DNA of 64,000 bases, taken from Phlebopus portentosus (Eukaryota > Basidiomycota > Agaricomycetes > Boletales > Boletinellaceae). The stretch covers positions 1,116,001 to 1,180,000 of the forward strand of contig JAYXKI010000010.1 in NCBI GenBank assembly GCA_037892935.1, given 5' to 3'. Both the position numbers and the translations under genes were made by a program. Shown in pieces: positions 1 through 11,833 of this stretch. Position 1 is the first letter of the stretch. Each line of letters starts with the position of its first letter. The notes below the pieces were generated by a model that was given only the letters and a program-made list of their open reading frames with translations, had not been told where the DNA came from and ran no database searches.

Positions 1-1764
1 GAGAGGGACTTGCATAGCTTTGCAGGCCAAAACTTTCTGGTCGTCCGGAACGTTCGGGTTCTGATAGAACGCCGCTCCATGTTGCGTCAGAAAAGTTGTG
101 ACATGCGCGGCGTTATCAAACGCCAACTCGTCGCGAATGAAAGCGAGCGGCATTTGCTGATAACTGTGAAAGCACGCGGCGTTGGAACGAGTTTCAGAAT
201 TATTGCGCTAGGGTACGTACGCCTTTGATATGACCATGAGAGCTTTCGTTCGTTCCCTGTCAACGAAATGGTCCATAATGTATGCCCCCATGTTAGGCGC
301 ATTATTATAAAGTTCGAAAAATGCATGATAGTTATTCCCCGACATCGCCCTCTGCACCTCCAATGCATGGCGAATGGCTTTCTGTGATTTCTGTTGATCT
401 GTTAGCTGACCTACGAGTAAGTTGATATCTATAGATCTGGATGAATATCACGCCAGTTTGTATCATTCAATCCACGAGCGCACCACTTCTGTTCATCCCG
501 TTAAGCAGCATTAGGAATCGATATGCTGTAAACTCGTCATTGCAACCGCGTATACCCATTTCATAGAGATTCTTCAACATCGCCTGACATTGATTGAATT
601 CAACCATATCGGCCTGTTCCAAATGCTAATCATCGGTATCAAACCAGAGTAGTGTTGCGATGCTTGACATACAGCTTCAAGAGCCATACGAGCATGGATC
701 TCGTAAACATTGACGGTAAATTCGTTTTGTATCCTTTGAACCTGGACAAAATCAACCTGAAAGACAATTCACCAAAATTTCACGCACGCACTGTCAGGTC
801 TTGCCGCATGCTCTTAAACTGATTGCATATCCACGGATAGTCATTGTTCTCCCGCCATCGTTTCTTGAGTTCTGCCAGAGTTCTCTCGAGAACTCTGTAT
901 GGTCGTATGTCCCCCGGATCAGGCTCCTACACTCTACTTTGAGTTGATGACTATGAAGAAGCACCAAGAGGACGCACAGTTGTCAACCTCAAATAATCCT
1001 TGAAGAGCTGCTGTGAAGTCCCAACAATGGTATGCTTGCTCCAGTCAATGGACTATTGCGGCTCGATTAGCAACAGATGCGAAGAGGGAATAAATGAACG
1101 ACACACCCGATCAGTACCGTCTAAACCATCATTGCCCCAAGGCGAAGGAGAACCGGAACGTGAGTGATTCTTAAGGCGAGTGATGAGGTGTGAATTAGGA
1201 GGCGTGACCTGTGAGGAAGAACCATTTCCACCACGAAGTGACTTCTGTCTTTCAATTTCGTGCTCTCGCGAGAAACGTTCAGCTCTTCGATGCAACGCTA
1301 GCCTGTCATTAGGATCCAGCGCGTTGTGTGTTGAGTTGTTCTTGCTAGCAGATTTCTTCTTTTTACTTGTCAGGGGTTTGTCATCCCTAGGAAAATGAAA
1401 TTAGCAAACGAGTAAAAACGAGCAGGAAATCCATACATCTTGCGCTTGAGAGCGAAATGAGGCAGAGGCTTCGGTAAAAGACTGTAAAGAAAGCTAAATT
1501 ATGCACACATCGATAGATGAGACTGAACAACCTTTGTAACTGGATCCCGTTCCAATCCGTCGTCCATAGGGTTTTGTTATTATATGCTTCACCTATTATC
1601 TGCTTCAATTCAGCCTGAACTTCGTCTCTGTTGGAATCCGTCATTTGTCCGAGACATTTTGCTACCCATTCTCTGGTGTTAGAAGTAGTGAGTTAGACTG
1701 TAGCGCATGACCAGGAAGCGGATCGAAACTCTTACTTGAGCTGAGGTGGCCAAGCTTCAGACAT
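1..1764 (-). CDS. THP3: SAC3/GANP family protein, Thp3-type (C-terminus cut by window edge)
   Basis: The family links transcription elongation to mRNA processing and export; yeast Thp3 works with Csn12 in the nucleus. The spliced product starts MSEAWPPQLKEWVAKCL, then MTDSNRDEVQAELKQII and TLWTTDWNGIQL, the usual Thp3/LENG8 opening. A basic Ser-rich linker follows (about 1053-1380). The SAC3/GANP core begins with IDWSKHTIVGTSQQLFKDY, then RPYRVLERTLAELKKRW, DYPWICNQFKSMRQDL, EFTVNVYEIHARMALEA and NNYHAFFELYNNAPNMGAY. Several short introns are needed, one near 180-230 with donor GTACGT joining SKA to YQQMPLAFIRDELAF. I took the ATG at 1762-1764 because it precedes the conserved WPP segment; a later in-frame ATG at 1644 would lose it. 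The 3' end lies left of base 1. Family is clear; exact exons are inferred. Confidence 0.88.
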
Positions 1765-2011
1765 CGGAAAAGTCCTTAGAATACGATGCCAAACAGGTGA
1801 GGTGAGCTTTCAAGATGGGCAACGATCAGGATAGCTTGGTTTTGAGAGGGCTTTGGTCAACACGACGATGCGCCGTGACGTTGCTCTCACGAATTGCACG
1901 TGGCTTACACTTAATTTCGATGTCTTACGTAATCACACTCCCAGAAAAAGATACTGTGAAAAATTGGTATTAACAGCGCATCAAGTATTTTACAGCGAGC
2001 CGCCGTCAATT

Positions 2012-3217
2012 CTAGTGTCCTTTTGAGACAGGCGGAGTGTAAACTGAGTAAAATTCTTCATTAGACCAATCTTGAAACAAACATAATGAGAAGGTGTCTT
2101 ACGAAATTTTCTGGTCTTGATAGGAGCCCACTTGAAGCGCTTGACGTAGAGGCTAAGTGCAGTGAGTGCTGAGAAAAGGATGACGGCTTTCAGTCCGCTC
2201 TTCTTCCGCTCGTCATGTTCAGGCTCTGACGCCCAGTTGAGGAAGGTCACGACATCTTTCGCCATTTGGCTCGTTGTCGCCGGTGTACCTGAACATGAAA
2301 AACGGATTGAGCGTTTAAAGTACTCGCGAGTAGTTTTACTTACCGTCTTCGTACTCGACAAGTCCATCAAACAACACACGAGCCATAGCGATCGCACCAC
2401 CGGGGAAGTAAGGGTTGTAGTTCAAGCCATCCAGGAGTTTGACACCGGCAGGAGGGTCAACATAGCCGGTAAGGAGAGAGAAAATATAATCCTGATGTTG
2501 ATTTAACAAATGGAGGTAGGAAGGATGTAGTTGATACACACCACACCACCATGACGAGCCTTGACAATTAAGCTCAAGTCTGGAGGAAGAGCTCCAGCAT
2601 TGCTGGCACGGGCAGCCTCCTCGTTCGGGTAGGGTGCAGGCATGTAGTCCGCAAGTTTTCCAGGACGTTGGAACATGTCTCCCGCATCGTTCGGACCGTC
2701 TGTATACTCAACTTCCTCTGCCATCGCTTTCACTTCATCAACGGTGTGTGAGACACCAACCAGATTACGCCAGGCAATACGATCGAGAGAATGGCAAGAC
2801 GCGCAAACTTCTCGATATACCTGGTAACCCCGACGAATACTGGGAAAGGACAAGCCTAAATGAAACACCGCCTCACGACGCAGAATCTGACTGACCTGGC
2901 GTGATCAAAAGAGTTGAGGAGACCTTTATGGTAGAAAGGCCAGTTGGCTGGATGGAGACCCTCTTCCGCCGGTGATGACGCGTGAACTTCACCAATGAAA
3001 GGAAGGGATCCGTAAACGTGGGTGTACCAGGCTATCGAGCCGACAGTAAATAGCGTCGCTGACGCGAGCGCTGTCCTGGAGGTCAAAAAGCTCTACACCA
3101 ACGTGACCGTTCAAAACACCACTACGCAGCTCCAATGAATCTATCGACAAACCTCAGAAGATCCTGCTGAGCTCGAAGAAGTCGACGCATAGCGCTAGAA
3201 ATACCAGACAAATACAT
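2012..3217 (-). CDS. CYT1: Cytochrome c1, heme protein of respiratory complex III
   Basis: Carries electrons from the Rieske protein to cytochrome c in the mitochondrial inner membrane. The mature part starts around [20 protein letters not shown]; the heme site is CASCH ([20 protein letters not shown]) and the later [13 protein letters not shown] and [20 protein letters not shown] blocks are typical, the Met there being the likely axial ligand. A C-terminal anchor ([20 protein letters not shown]) closes it. The start at 3217 gives [19 protein letters not shown], an Arg-rich presequence, and needs an intron to reach TALASATLF; an in-frame ATG at 3190 is the alternative. Other introns sit near 2860-2895, 2505-2540 and 2290-2345. 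The last intron (about 2020-2110) puts the stop at 2012, giving a short RKFRH end; this end is the weakest part. Confidence 0.93.
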
Positions 3218-4779
3218 TGAGCCGAGTGTGTTCGTGTGAACCAAGTGACGTAGAAGAAAAGCTCACGACGGTCGAGTTTAATGACTGGCTGGCTGCACGC
3301 CTCGAAGTAGATAGCGAAGCTGCTTTGAGAAACGCTGAGGCAGGCAGCCTAGCCATCATTTTTGAGGACTGGGAGTGCGTCTACGCCGTACAACGAATTT
3401 TGAGAGGAAGAGTTTGACGGTGCCGGGATTGCCCGTTATTTGCCTCCCAATACGTTCATGCTCATTGGCTGCCTTTTCCGTCACGTTACGTCCTCAACTC
3501 ATCCAACCTTGAATAACTTTTCTTACTGTAATATTCAATCTCTCTGTCTTTAAAGACTAGTCTGGCCAATAAGATCGCGTCGCGTAGAGAGCTGGATGGT
3601 TAGGATTTTGTGGGACTTTAAAAGATGCATATTCAATTCCGTGACGATAAACATTCTGTCTTGAAGCACATCGGTTGTTTCAATAGAAAGAGAAGTCGAC
3701 ACGCCGGAAATGAAGACTTAGCAGACCTCGTATCGATCTTGATCAGAAGCGTTGGATGCGCGGCAGAAGGTGGGCATTTTCATGTACTTTTCATGAAGAT
3801 GTCACCCTCACCTGACGGAATAGCAGAATGGTAACTCATTCTGAGTCATAACAGTACAGTACGAGTGCATCGTCCCTAGTTGATGCAAAGGGCTTGCGGC
3901 GTTCTTGATTGTTACATTACACGTAAGGAGAGAAGTTGCGAAATTAATTTGACAAGGTGGTGCCTTTTGTCAAGTGGCCTCTCGCCGCTTTGTGCCTTAG
4001 GATCCCATGTCAATGTTTATTGGGATATCGCCTTTCTATGGGATACAAGATGTGATAAACGACGTTGGGGGATCTTATTTCAAATGTCCGTCGCTGCGTC
4101 CGGAGACAAGCAGCCAAAATCATATTCTTCGATGTGGTCTATTCCAACGGCCGACCAGAACGGTATCATTGAACCTACTGTAACTGTAAGTCCGTTTCCC
4201 TAGAGCCTAGATCGAAGAACTGAAGAATTGACGTCAGTGGCAAGGTGGAAGTTTTCTCTGGATTCACCAGGCAGAAAATGACTCATTCTATTCTGTTTGT
4301 AGAAGGAAATATCATTGGACGGTTCCATTCTTTCAATCGCCTGCTTCAGATTCGCATGTTCTGACGATTGTAATCTCTTGTCATATATCAGAATGTAGTG
4401 CAATCGGCGATGGGTCAAGGTTATTCAGGGAGCGACAATGGCAAATCTACGGCCTGTGAGGACAATACCAATAATGCCGAAAGCGCGGCGTTGAATCCGG
4501 TTACCACTGGGATTTGTTGAAATATACTATGCACCTGCGAGATTGCGGATTTCAGTACTAGCGCCGTATCAGCGAAACGCATGCTTACGACCGTTCGGGA
4601 CCGCTGAAGGAAATATAATACACTGAGCTCTTGCACAAATCGGACACTAAGCTCGATAAATGCAGTACCAATTGAGAACGGCCTTTACGAGAATACGATC
4701 GATTTTTCAGATATGATTTTTCAGATATGTTCTTATTCTGCATAACATTGGGGACTGGCAATCTCAAAGGTAGATGCGT

Positions 4780-5470
4780 ACCTTCCCACAGCCTTTGCCG
4801 AGACGTGCCGAGGCGTCGATCACAGAATTCCGTGTCTCACTTTTCAGTTTTACCTTTGACTGGCTATTGAGCCATCCACAGCACATAGATTGCATCTGTA
4901 AAATATGAAATACATGTTCTTGTACTATGAGAAACTTTAGATGTGCTTTTAAAAAAAATTGATAAAAAATTGGGCAAGATATAGCAATGTTTTTGTCATA
5001 TTTCAAAAACTAACAATGACTGACTAAAATTTTTTTTAGTCAGATTGAAGAAAATCATGAAAAAATACATTCTGTGCATTTAAACAGAAGAAATTGTCAA
5101 TGTGGAAGGCCTGAAGCTCAGAAATGTGATGAGTATGACTGTACATGCTTTGGTATATCTCTCCCAAGTGGGCACAAATTGTACTTGTTTCTTGACCAAA
5201 TGAACACTTGTGCATTCCATAATACCTTCATGAACATTTATATAGTCATTTGTTTGTGTTGATAAGGAATACAACATTCATGCATGAGGTTGGATCAAGT
5301 ATATGCTATCACGTGATCACATATGCTGAGGAGCAATATGCCATCGAACTCTCCAAACACTCAATAATATTTTTCAGGTAGAGACAATAGAGAAAAATTT
5401 GTCAAAAATGTACAATATAGGTTCTTTCAAAGGTGTATGTAACTATGTTATATGCATAGTTGTGTTTACT
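4780..5470. other. AT-rich island, possible transposon remnant
   Basis: This segment is visibly richer in A and T than the coding DNA on either side, with runs of A and T and no long frame. It contains a perfect 10-base-stem hairpin at 5020-5043. I saw no clear terminal inverted repeats, target-site duplication or transposase motif, so a mobile origin is only an inference from base composition. Confidence 0.3.
5020..5043. repeat. Perfect hairpin, 10-base arms
   Basis: CTGACTAAAA, a four-T loop, then TTTTAGTCAG: the arms are exact reverse complements. It lies inside the AT-rich island. It could be a terminator-like hairpin of a decayed element, a junction of two inverted ends, or chance in AT-rich DNA. 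Confidence 0.6.
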
Positions 5471-5932
5471 GTCCTTTATTGAGGTAAATGAAAAGTGAGA
5501 CAGTGTGATCGGCGCGAGTTACCGTTACCGGTAAGTATTGAAGCTCCGACAGAAAAAAAAAGGGTACGCCGCGACTTGAGGGATTGCCAGTCTCCAATAA
5601 CATTGTGGATATTCTGAGCACGTGCCATATCTTTGCCGAATTAATTTGCTTTCCACTGACCATCGTGACTATTTCTGGACTGAACAAGTTCACGAGTTTG
5701 CAACGTTTTCGATTCCATGATACGGGTCTTCAGCGCTCTTGCAATCGACATTCTCTACTCAGGAACGCCGCGGAGGCAAAGTTCTTACCGAGCGTCCGAT
5801 TTGACAAGCCAAATTCACAACAAATCTCATCGGTCTTGCGAATTTGAATAAACTCAGCACATACCCCCACGTTGTACAATGAATACGTCTTTAATTCGAT
5901 CTCAGGAGGGCTGCGGCAGTAATACGAACGAT

Positions 5933-7258
5933 ATGACATCCCATGAGACAAGCGAGTCTACTAATGTTCCACCCTGGAATAAGGGCGATGCACAGATCGT
6001 CCTAGTCTTAGTTGGTCTGATAGCGTCAGGAAAGGTGCGTAGCCTTGAAGATTTGACGATCCAATTGCCAGCCGCAGAGCCCTTGCTAAAACTTCGCTTG
6101 TTTCTGTTCTTGTTTCTGCCGGGTAGTCGACTTTTGCGAAAGCACTAGAGGAACATTTCCCCGAGTTTCGCCGGTGCAACCAAGATGATCTCGGTGACAG
6201 AAAAACAGTTGAACAGCTCGTTCGAATCAGCCTTAAACAGGGTTTCAGCGTCTGTATAGACAGGACTAATTTTGATGAAACGTATGTGTTTGGATCGAAA
6301 TTGTCGAGATTAATGTTCCCGACAGTGCTCTTGTTTTTCCAGACAAAGGTTGCACTGGATTAGGATTGCGAGAGAGTTCCCTCGAACAAGATTATGGTGT
6401 ATCATCTGTACGTAGTGCCCCCGGAAAAGTTACATGAAGCTTAAGATTCGTTGCTAACACCGAGTTCAAACAGTTGACACGCCGATTCATGTAAATTTAG
6501 ACCTTCCTTTTATGACTCATGATCTGACTCACTTTCCTCGTCCTTGAGTAGATCTGTAGGGAAAGACTTCAAAGCCGTGCGCATTTCACGTTGAATTCGC
6601 GTGTCCTTAACTTTGGGAAGTAATTTAGCTGTATTGACTGCCCTTGTTTTGTGTAGGAACCAATCATCCAACGATTCGCTCGCCTGAACAAGGTATCGAG
6701 GTGCTTTGTCGTTTCAAGAACATGTTTATCCCTCCCTCAGCCGGCGAGGGTTTTGAATGCATATTCACCATCAAACCCGAAGACCATTCCTCGGCAAATT
6801 ATTCGAGAGACGAGATCCACACCCTTCTCGAACGGGTCGCGACATCACCTCCGCCTAAGCCTTCTATACAGCAACGAGGGCTTCGCGAATACTTTGAGGC
6901 TGTATCGCCTCGTGTAGTCGGAAAGAGGTCCGGCGGGCGAAACCATGATTTTAATCGACGGCCTTCTGGGAATGTTCCTAATTTCAGACGATATACTGGA
7001 GAGAATGGCCCGAATACCCGTCAATTTCACTCCACACAGCCCACGTCATCTGAGGCTTGGCAAGGCGGTTCCGTATCAGCCCGAACGGAATGGCGAAGGA
7101 CTCATGTAGAGGCAAGAAATGTGTTTCAGGACGACGGTCACATAAAGCAGGCCGCCGAGCAAGAGCTACATACAGGCCTGCAACAACCGCATGATCGCAC
7201 GATGCCATCGAAACAGGCCGCTGACGGAACAGCAGAGAACCCTATCCTATTAGACTAG
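5933..7258 (+). CDS. P-loop kinase-like protein (polynucleotide kinase-type fold)
   Basis: Six exons give a Walker A motif split by an intron (LVGLIASGK joined to STFAKALEEHFPEF), then CNQDDLGDRKTVEQLV, a CIDRTNFDETQRLHWI block and CIIFDTPIHICRERLQSR followed by HPTIRSPEQGIEVLCRFK. This order matches the kinase domain related to Pnk1/PNKP and the aprataxin-linked fungal P-loop proteins, which phosphorylate 5' ends or sense nucleotides; the substrate here is unknown. After about residue 250 the chain is disordered and basic and ends in NPILLD. No phosphatase or HIT domain is present. Exons by eye: 5933-6034, 6127-6281, 6343-6407, 6474-6490, 6552-6576, 6657-7258. An upstream in-frame ATG at 5879 would add 18 residues. 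Confidence 0.8.
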
Positions 7259-7616
7259 GGACATTTACTCAGACCGGCTACGGAGAGTCCTTTGAGGTAG
7301 ATCGATCTTCGGTGTTGCTGCTTATTTTTGCACTGTAATTTTCAAACTTTAATCAGTAACCTTACTCGCGGAAGCATTGACAACGAACCTTTATTGGTTG
7401 CCACAGATGATTATTGCTGGGTATAGAAATCCAATGTACGAAATAAATTTGTACTGAAAGCAGTTCCGAAATAGAGAAAATGCATTAATACTATGTATCT
7501 GATTAAAGGTCCATTCATCGGCCAGATAGCTAAGTCTCATCGTCCAAAATTACAGACCGCGTGTACGAATGCTACTCCTCACATGAACAAAGCAGGAAGT
7601 GCGGTGTTCATAGTGG
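7259..7616. other. Convergent 3' region
   Basis: The P-loop gene and the TPR gene end tail to tail here, so the stretch should hold both 3' UTRs and cleavage signals. I see no other feature. Confidence 0.5.
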
Positions 7617-8778
7617 TCATTTTCCTTCCTCGGCCTCCTTCATTCTCTTGCCCAGTATTTTTGCACTGACCTGTTAAATCCGCAGTCAACCGCCATACAT
7701 ACGGCGAAATCAAATGGACGAGAACTCACGTTTCGGATGTGCACTTCAGCCCGATCAACGCCATTCGCCTTACTTCGTTTGTAATATGTGAGAGCCTCTT
7801 CTAGTCTTCCACCTGCTCAAATGTCGGGGTTAACAATAGCGTTCATTCATCAGCGATATGACATGTCATTGTTTAACAATAACATAAATGCGAAATGCTC
7901 ACAGGCTTCCAATACGGCTGCCAAATTGAAAGCTATCTCGGGATCCTCTGGCGCGAGCGAAGAAGCAATCCTGATTGGTTTTCGTTAATATCGGACTTGC
8001 ATATAGGACGGCCGCAGAAAAGATCTACCGAAGATGATGCAGAGCAAGGTCGGGCCGTGACACTGGTGAAATAATATAAGCACTCGCCAAGTCTACAACA
8101 AATCTGATAAGTAAGAAGCGAAGATTTTGACCGAAAGGCACGCACTCGTATGAGCATCTGGACTCGATGGCTGAAGCTCAATGGATTCTTTCCACGCGGC
8201 TATAGCATCATCAAACTCCTCTTGAATGTTATTTAGGAATTGGAGAGTCATAGAACGAAACAGGAGAACCAAAAGTGAGCTAGTTGACTGTCTAGAAGAC
8301 AGATGAACACCGACTGAGATGATAATGCGTGACTCCCAGGTTGAATAGAGATCCGGCGTCCCGTTTAATGTTTACCGACCGCTGATATAGTGCTTTCGCA
8401 CCCTCGATGTCGCCTTCCTCAAGCTTTTGTGTTCCTTTTTCAAGGCATAACTGAGCTTCTGCCTCTGCGGGATCAGTAGTCGTGGAATGTGGGGTGGTCG
8501 AGGTTGCGAAACCTGTGCAAAAAGACAATTAGGAGGACAAGTTCCGGAGGAAGGATAGATCAGCACTTGGCGCACTTACGCTTGAATGAATGGGAGTCGG
8601 CAGATAAGCTGGCTGGGACACGACAAGGACTGTGCATGGCACTCCGAGATGTGGCAGGAGTCAAATGCACAGCATGAAGGCGTCTTGAAAAAGATTGCGA
8701 GTTTGATAGAAAGGATTGCGAAGATCGGAGAGCATTTTCCAGGAGAATGGTCCGACGAGCAGTAATAGTAGCCCTCAT
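7617..8778 (-). CDS. Mitochondrial TPR-repeat protein
   Basis: The N-terminus (MRATITARRTILLENALRS, then more Ser and Arg) looks like a mitochondrial presequence. After one intron come TPR helices: AQLCLEKGTQKLEEGDIEGA, RDAGSLFNLGVTHYHL, EEFDDAIAAWKESIELQPSS, NLASAYIISPVSRPDLALHH, APEDPEIAFNLAAVLEAC, GRLEEALTYYKRSKANGV and the end VSAKILGKRMKEAEEGK. At least five introns are needed, all with GT..AG ends. About 280 residues. TPR arrays bind partner proteins; no specific partner can be read from the sequence. It shares a promoter region of about 190 bases with TIM23, which also points to a mitochondrial role. Confidence 0.83.
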
Positions 8779-8968
8779 TCTATGTCCTACTAGTATTGTC
8801 TTCGCTGTAAACAGTTCACAGTGTGCACTCATTCAATGACACACACAGTGGACACACTAGTCACTGTAACGTACAATGTGACTATCGCCATCGCTTATCA
8901 AATTTTGACTTTTCTTCTCTCTCTCTACGTGTCGGCCGCACGTGACAACTTTTTTGCACTCGACGTCC

Positions 8969-9858
8969 ATGTCTTCCTCTCAAAATCAGGCCTCCTCGTC
9001 GCAGGGTTCGGCAGATTATCTGCGTTCAGCGTCATTCACTAAGGGGTCGGGCACTACTAGCGGTGACGATAATGCCGTAACAGCGTCTGACTTACTTTCA
9101 GGAGGGTTTGACCCTACTCGCTTGCATCCCCTGGCTGGCCTAAAAGACCAGCTTGAGTATTTGCAGCTCGAAGACGATAAGGTCAATGACCTCCCTGGAG
9201 CCGCGACTGCACTGCCGTCCAGGGGTTGGAGCGATGATCTTTGCTACGGCACCGGGACAACTTATTTGTCGGGTATGTCCTCTGCCACTGTAACTCAGAT
9301 TAGTCGGGACTCTTTATCTCGGCTAGTCGAACAATTGTCTTATTGTTCTCTGTTCCATCTTTGCTGAGCTTCCCTCTTTAGGTCTCGCAGTTGGCGGTCT
9401 TTGGGGGCTGCGGGAGGGTATTAAGCGTCCTCTTGCTGTATCGAATACGCGGTTGCGGATCAATGCAATCCTCAACTCCGTAACGAGAAGGGGCACCTTC
9501 ATTGGCAACTCTGCCGGGGTCTTGGGTTCGTGGGATGCCATCCCTGCTTGCTTTTTGTTTCCGTGCTGACTCGTTGCTGGTTCCATTCTGCCGCGACTAT
9601 AGCGCTCATTTACAACGCCATTAATTCGTCCATAGATGGAATGCGAGGTAAACATGATGTATGGGGAAGCATGGCTGCCGGAGGTTTAACGGGAGCGCTG
9701 TTCAAATCGACAGGTGTGTTCCTTTCATACCTGAACTTGGAAATGTTGATTGACTGAATGACCACGCAATACTAGCTGGTGTCCGACCCATGCTTGCCGC
9801 GGGGACGCTCATGACTGCTCTTGCCGGTGCCTGGAGTTATGTCAAAAAGGCAGTTTGA
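8969..9858 (+). CDS. TIM23: Tim23, channel subunit of the TIM23 inner-membrane translocase
   Basis: Imports presequence-carrying proteins across the mitochondrial inner membrane. The first 90 or so residues are the hydrophilic receptor part (MSSSQNQASSSQGSADYL, then GGFDPTRLHPLAGLKDQLEY). The Tim17/22/23 domain follows: TTYLSGLAVGGLWGLREGIK, NTRLRINAILNSVTRRGTFI, GNSAGVLALIYNAINSSID, DVWGSMAAGGLTGALFKSTA and a last membrane segment ending WSYVKKAV. Four glycine-rich membrane helices fit the family. Exons by eye: 8969-9272, 9382-9525, 9603-9713, 9776-9858, with each junction restoring the family frame. The length of about 210 residues is normal. Confidence 0.93.
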
Positions 9859-10672
9859 TCGCTTTGCATGGAGTATTCTTTATGTTTTGTACAGCATATA
9901 TTAATTAGTTCACTTAGATGTCTGTAGAGAGCATGCATGACAAACAGACCCAATTCAGTCGCTACTTTCCACAACATCGGCACTGAGAAAAAAATGATGA
10001 AACTGATCTGCAAGAAAATACTTAAATTTGATGCTTACTTACGACGGTACATCGGCAACTCATCTCATATGTGAATCGATAGATCTGGGACCGATCGGGC
10101 GGACTTGCGCTCTTGATCTTTTGGAGAAAGACCTACGCTCCCTTCCATTTCGTCCCAGGCAAATGGTGGTCACTATTATTGCGAGCATATTCGAACTTTG
10201 TTCACAAGTCTCCTGCTTATACCACTCGTAATGGTTTTCGGATGTCTTCTTTTGACCGAGACTCGCAGGTCGACGGGTATAAGATTACAAGCTTTTGCTA
10301 TGGAACTCGCTTCGCTAAAGTCAAGCTGGAAAAATGACCCTTACCCCCCGTTTCAGCGCAACGCAATCCAAAGCCCGTTTCGTCGGTCGCCAACGCTCCA
10401 AGTTGGCTAAGATCGCCGATCCTCTACCTAAGAGATGTTCCACGAGCCTAATATTGGTCGCCCAGGCGGACCCATTCACACTGCGGACGCGGTGGCTCAA
10501 ATTTTGTGTGCGTCACCCGTTCCTAAGTTTCATCTGCACGTTTCTCTTACCGAAACGATTTACGCCGAATATTTAATCCTTTCAGCACTGCGCTTGCAAT
10601 GTCAAGCATTCTAGGCCCTCTTTTCCACCCATTCTCAACCCCCCTAGTCGCGTCCGAGTGACCCCACAAGGC
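9859..10672 (+). other. Long upstream region of the velvet gene
   Basis: About 0.8 kb between TIM23 and the velvet ATG. Short open frames run forward from about 10028, but none matches a velvet N-terminus or another family. It probably holds the TIM23 3' UTR and a long regulatory leader for the velvet gene. Confidence 0.4.
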
Positions 10673-11833
10673 ATGAGCGGTTCCCGCCGCTCTACACTTG
10701 GCTCACAGTCTCCTCGTCCTCGGTATCAGTCGACTTCACGCGGTGCGAGCCCCGAACCACCACTTACGGGGCGTGAGCGCCTTGCTATCCGTTTTCTCGC
10801 TGGCGAGCAGACGCGACCGCGCACCTCTTCAACGAGTGCCGGAAGCACATCCGGTGTTCCTCCGGACTATGTGCGACAGCGTGTGGCCTCAACGCATGTT
10901 CCAGGCTCGAGCTCCAGTCGCCATGGACATCGCTCATTTACTCCCGTTCCGTCCGGTCTCGGTCAGGCCGTGTCGTCGTCACCAGTGATCCTTGGGAGTC
11001 CGCCCGATACAACGGGAAGGTTTGAAACATTTGCTATCGTAGTCTATTCAAAGCTTATTATTGAAGCTTAACTTCTTTTCAGAACTTATCATCTCGAAGT
11101 GGAACAGCATCCCGAACGGACAGCTGAATTCGGCCCTGCCGTGCTATCGCGCCTACCTTTGGCGCCTGCGCCAATTGTGAAACTCACCATACGCGATCAT
11201 ACCGGATCGCCAATCGACCCGTAAGTCGCGTGAAATTCAGTTTTCCATATGGGCCGAATTAGACTGAAACACACTCAGAAATACCGAATTGCCGTATCTG
11301 ATAGCGCATTTGTCTCTTTGCACGGAGAGCGGGCGCCCACTTCAAGGCGTGCCTGGTGCACCGTCGCAGCATCTGCTTTACGGGACTCTTGTGTCGTCAG
11401 CACAAGTGTTGCGAAACCTCCGTGGGCGTGTCGCTCCCTATTTTATTTTTCCGGACGTCAGCGTTCGTCAGCGTGGTCGATATTGTCTGCAAATCTCGTT
11501 AGTACGTCTTCCGGGGTGAGTTGCGTTTGCATCGAGTCATGAAGGTGAAGATAACATGATTAAACGCAGAATCGGTGGACCGGCCTCCACAAGCGTCGGC
11601 CGAGGAGACGTGCTCGCATCTGTCTATACTCAAGTATTTGAAGTAGTACCTCAATCTAATTACGCGGCACCTCGTACGTCGCGCTCGCTTTCACGTGCGA
11701 TCACGGTTGACTGATTTCCGCTTCATTTCAAACTCGCAAAGCGCCGACGCCGTTGACTCAACTGTTTATTCGCCAAGGTGCCCGCATGTACGCTTTTGAA
11801 TCTTCTTTCGCGCGCCCTTCTACATACGACTAA
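10673..11833 (+). CDS. Velvet-domain transcription regulator
   Basis: Velvet factors (VeA, VelB, VosA, VelC) bind DNA through a Rel-like fold and couple development to secondary metabolism in the nucleus. A disordered Ser/Pro-rich N-terminus (MSGSRRSTLGSQSPRPRYQ) leads into TYHLEVEQHPERTAEFGP, PLAPAPIVKLTIRD, NTELPYLIAHLSLCTESG, LYGTLVSSAQVLRNLRGR, PYFIFPDVSVRQRGRYCLQ, ISLVRLPG and QLFIRQGARMYAFES. These are the consecutive velvet blocks. Exons by eye: 10673-11019, 11083-11220, 11279-11515, 11570-11673, 11743-11833. About 305 residues with the domain at the C-terminal end; the family member (VosA-like or VelB-like) cannot be fixed from this alone. There is an in-frame GTG at 10658 but the ATG is preferred. 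Confidence 0.9.

Larger units (their letters stand above)
3218..5878. other. Gene-free stretch between CYT1 and the P-loop gene
   Basis: No reading frame here resembles a known protein and none has convincing fungal splice structure. Short open frames on both strands (for example 3217-3417 on + and 4421-4636 on -) lack support. The left end must carry the CYT1 promoter and the right end the promoter of the kinase-like gene. The middle part is the AT-rich island listed separately. Decayed mobile element sequence is possible but I cannot name a family. Confidence 0.5.

Noticed and set aside
3217..3417. 66-residue forward frame beside the CYT1 start
   Set aside because: Begins with TTG, overlaps the CYT1 promoter, and has no family text or splice partners.
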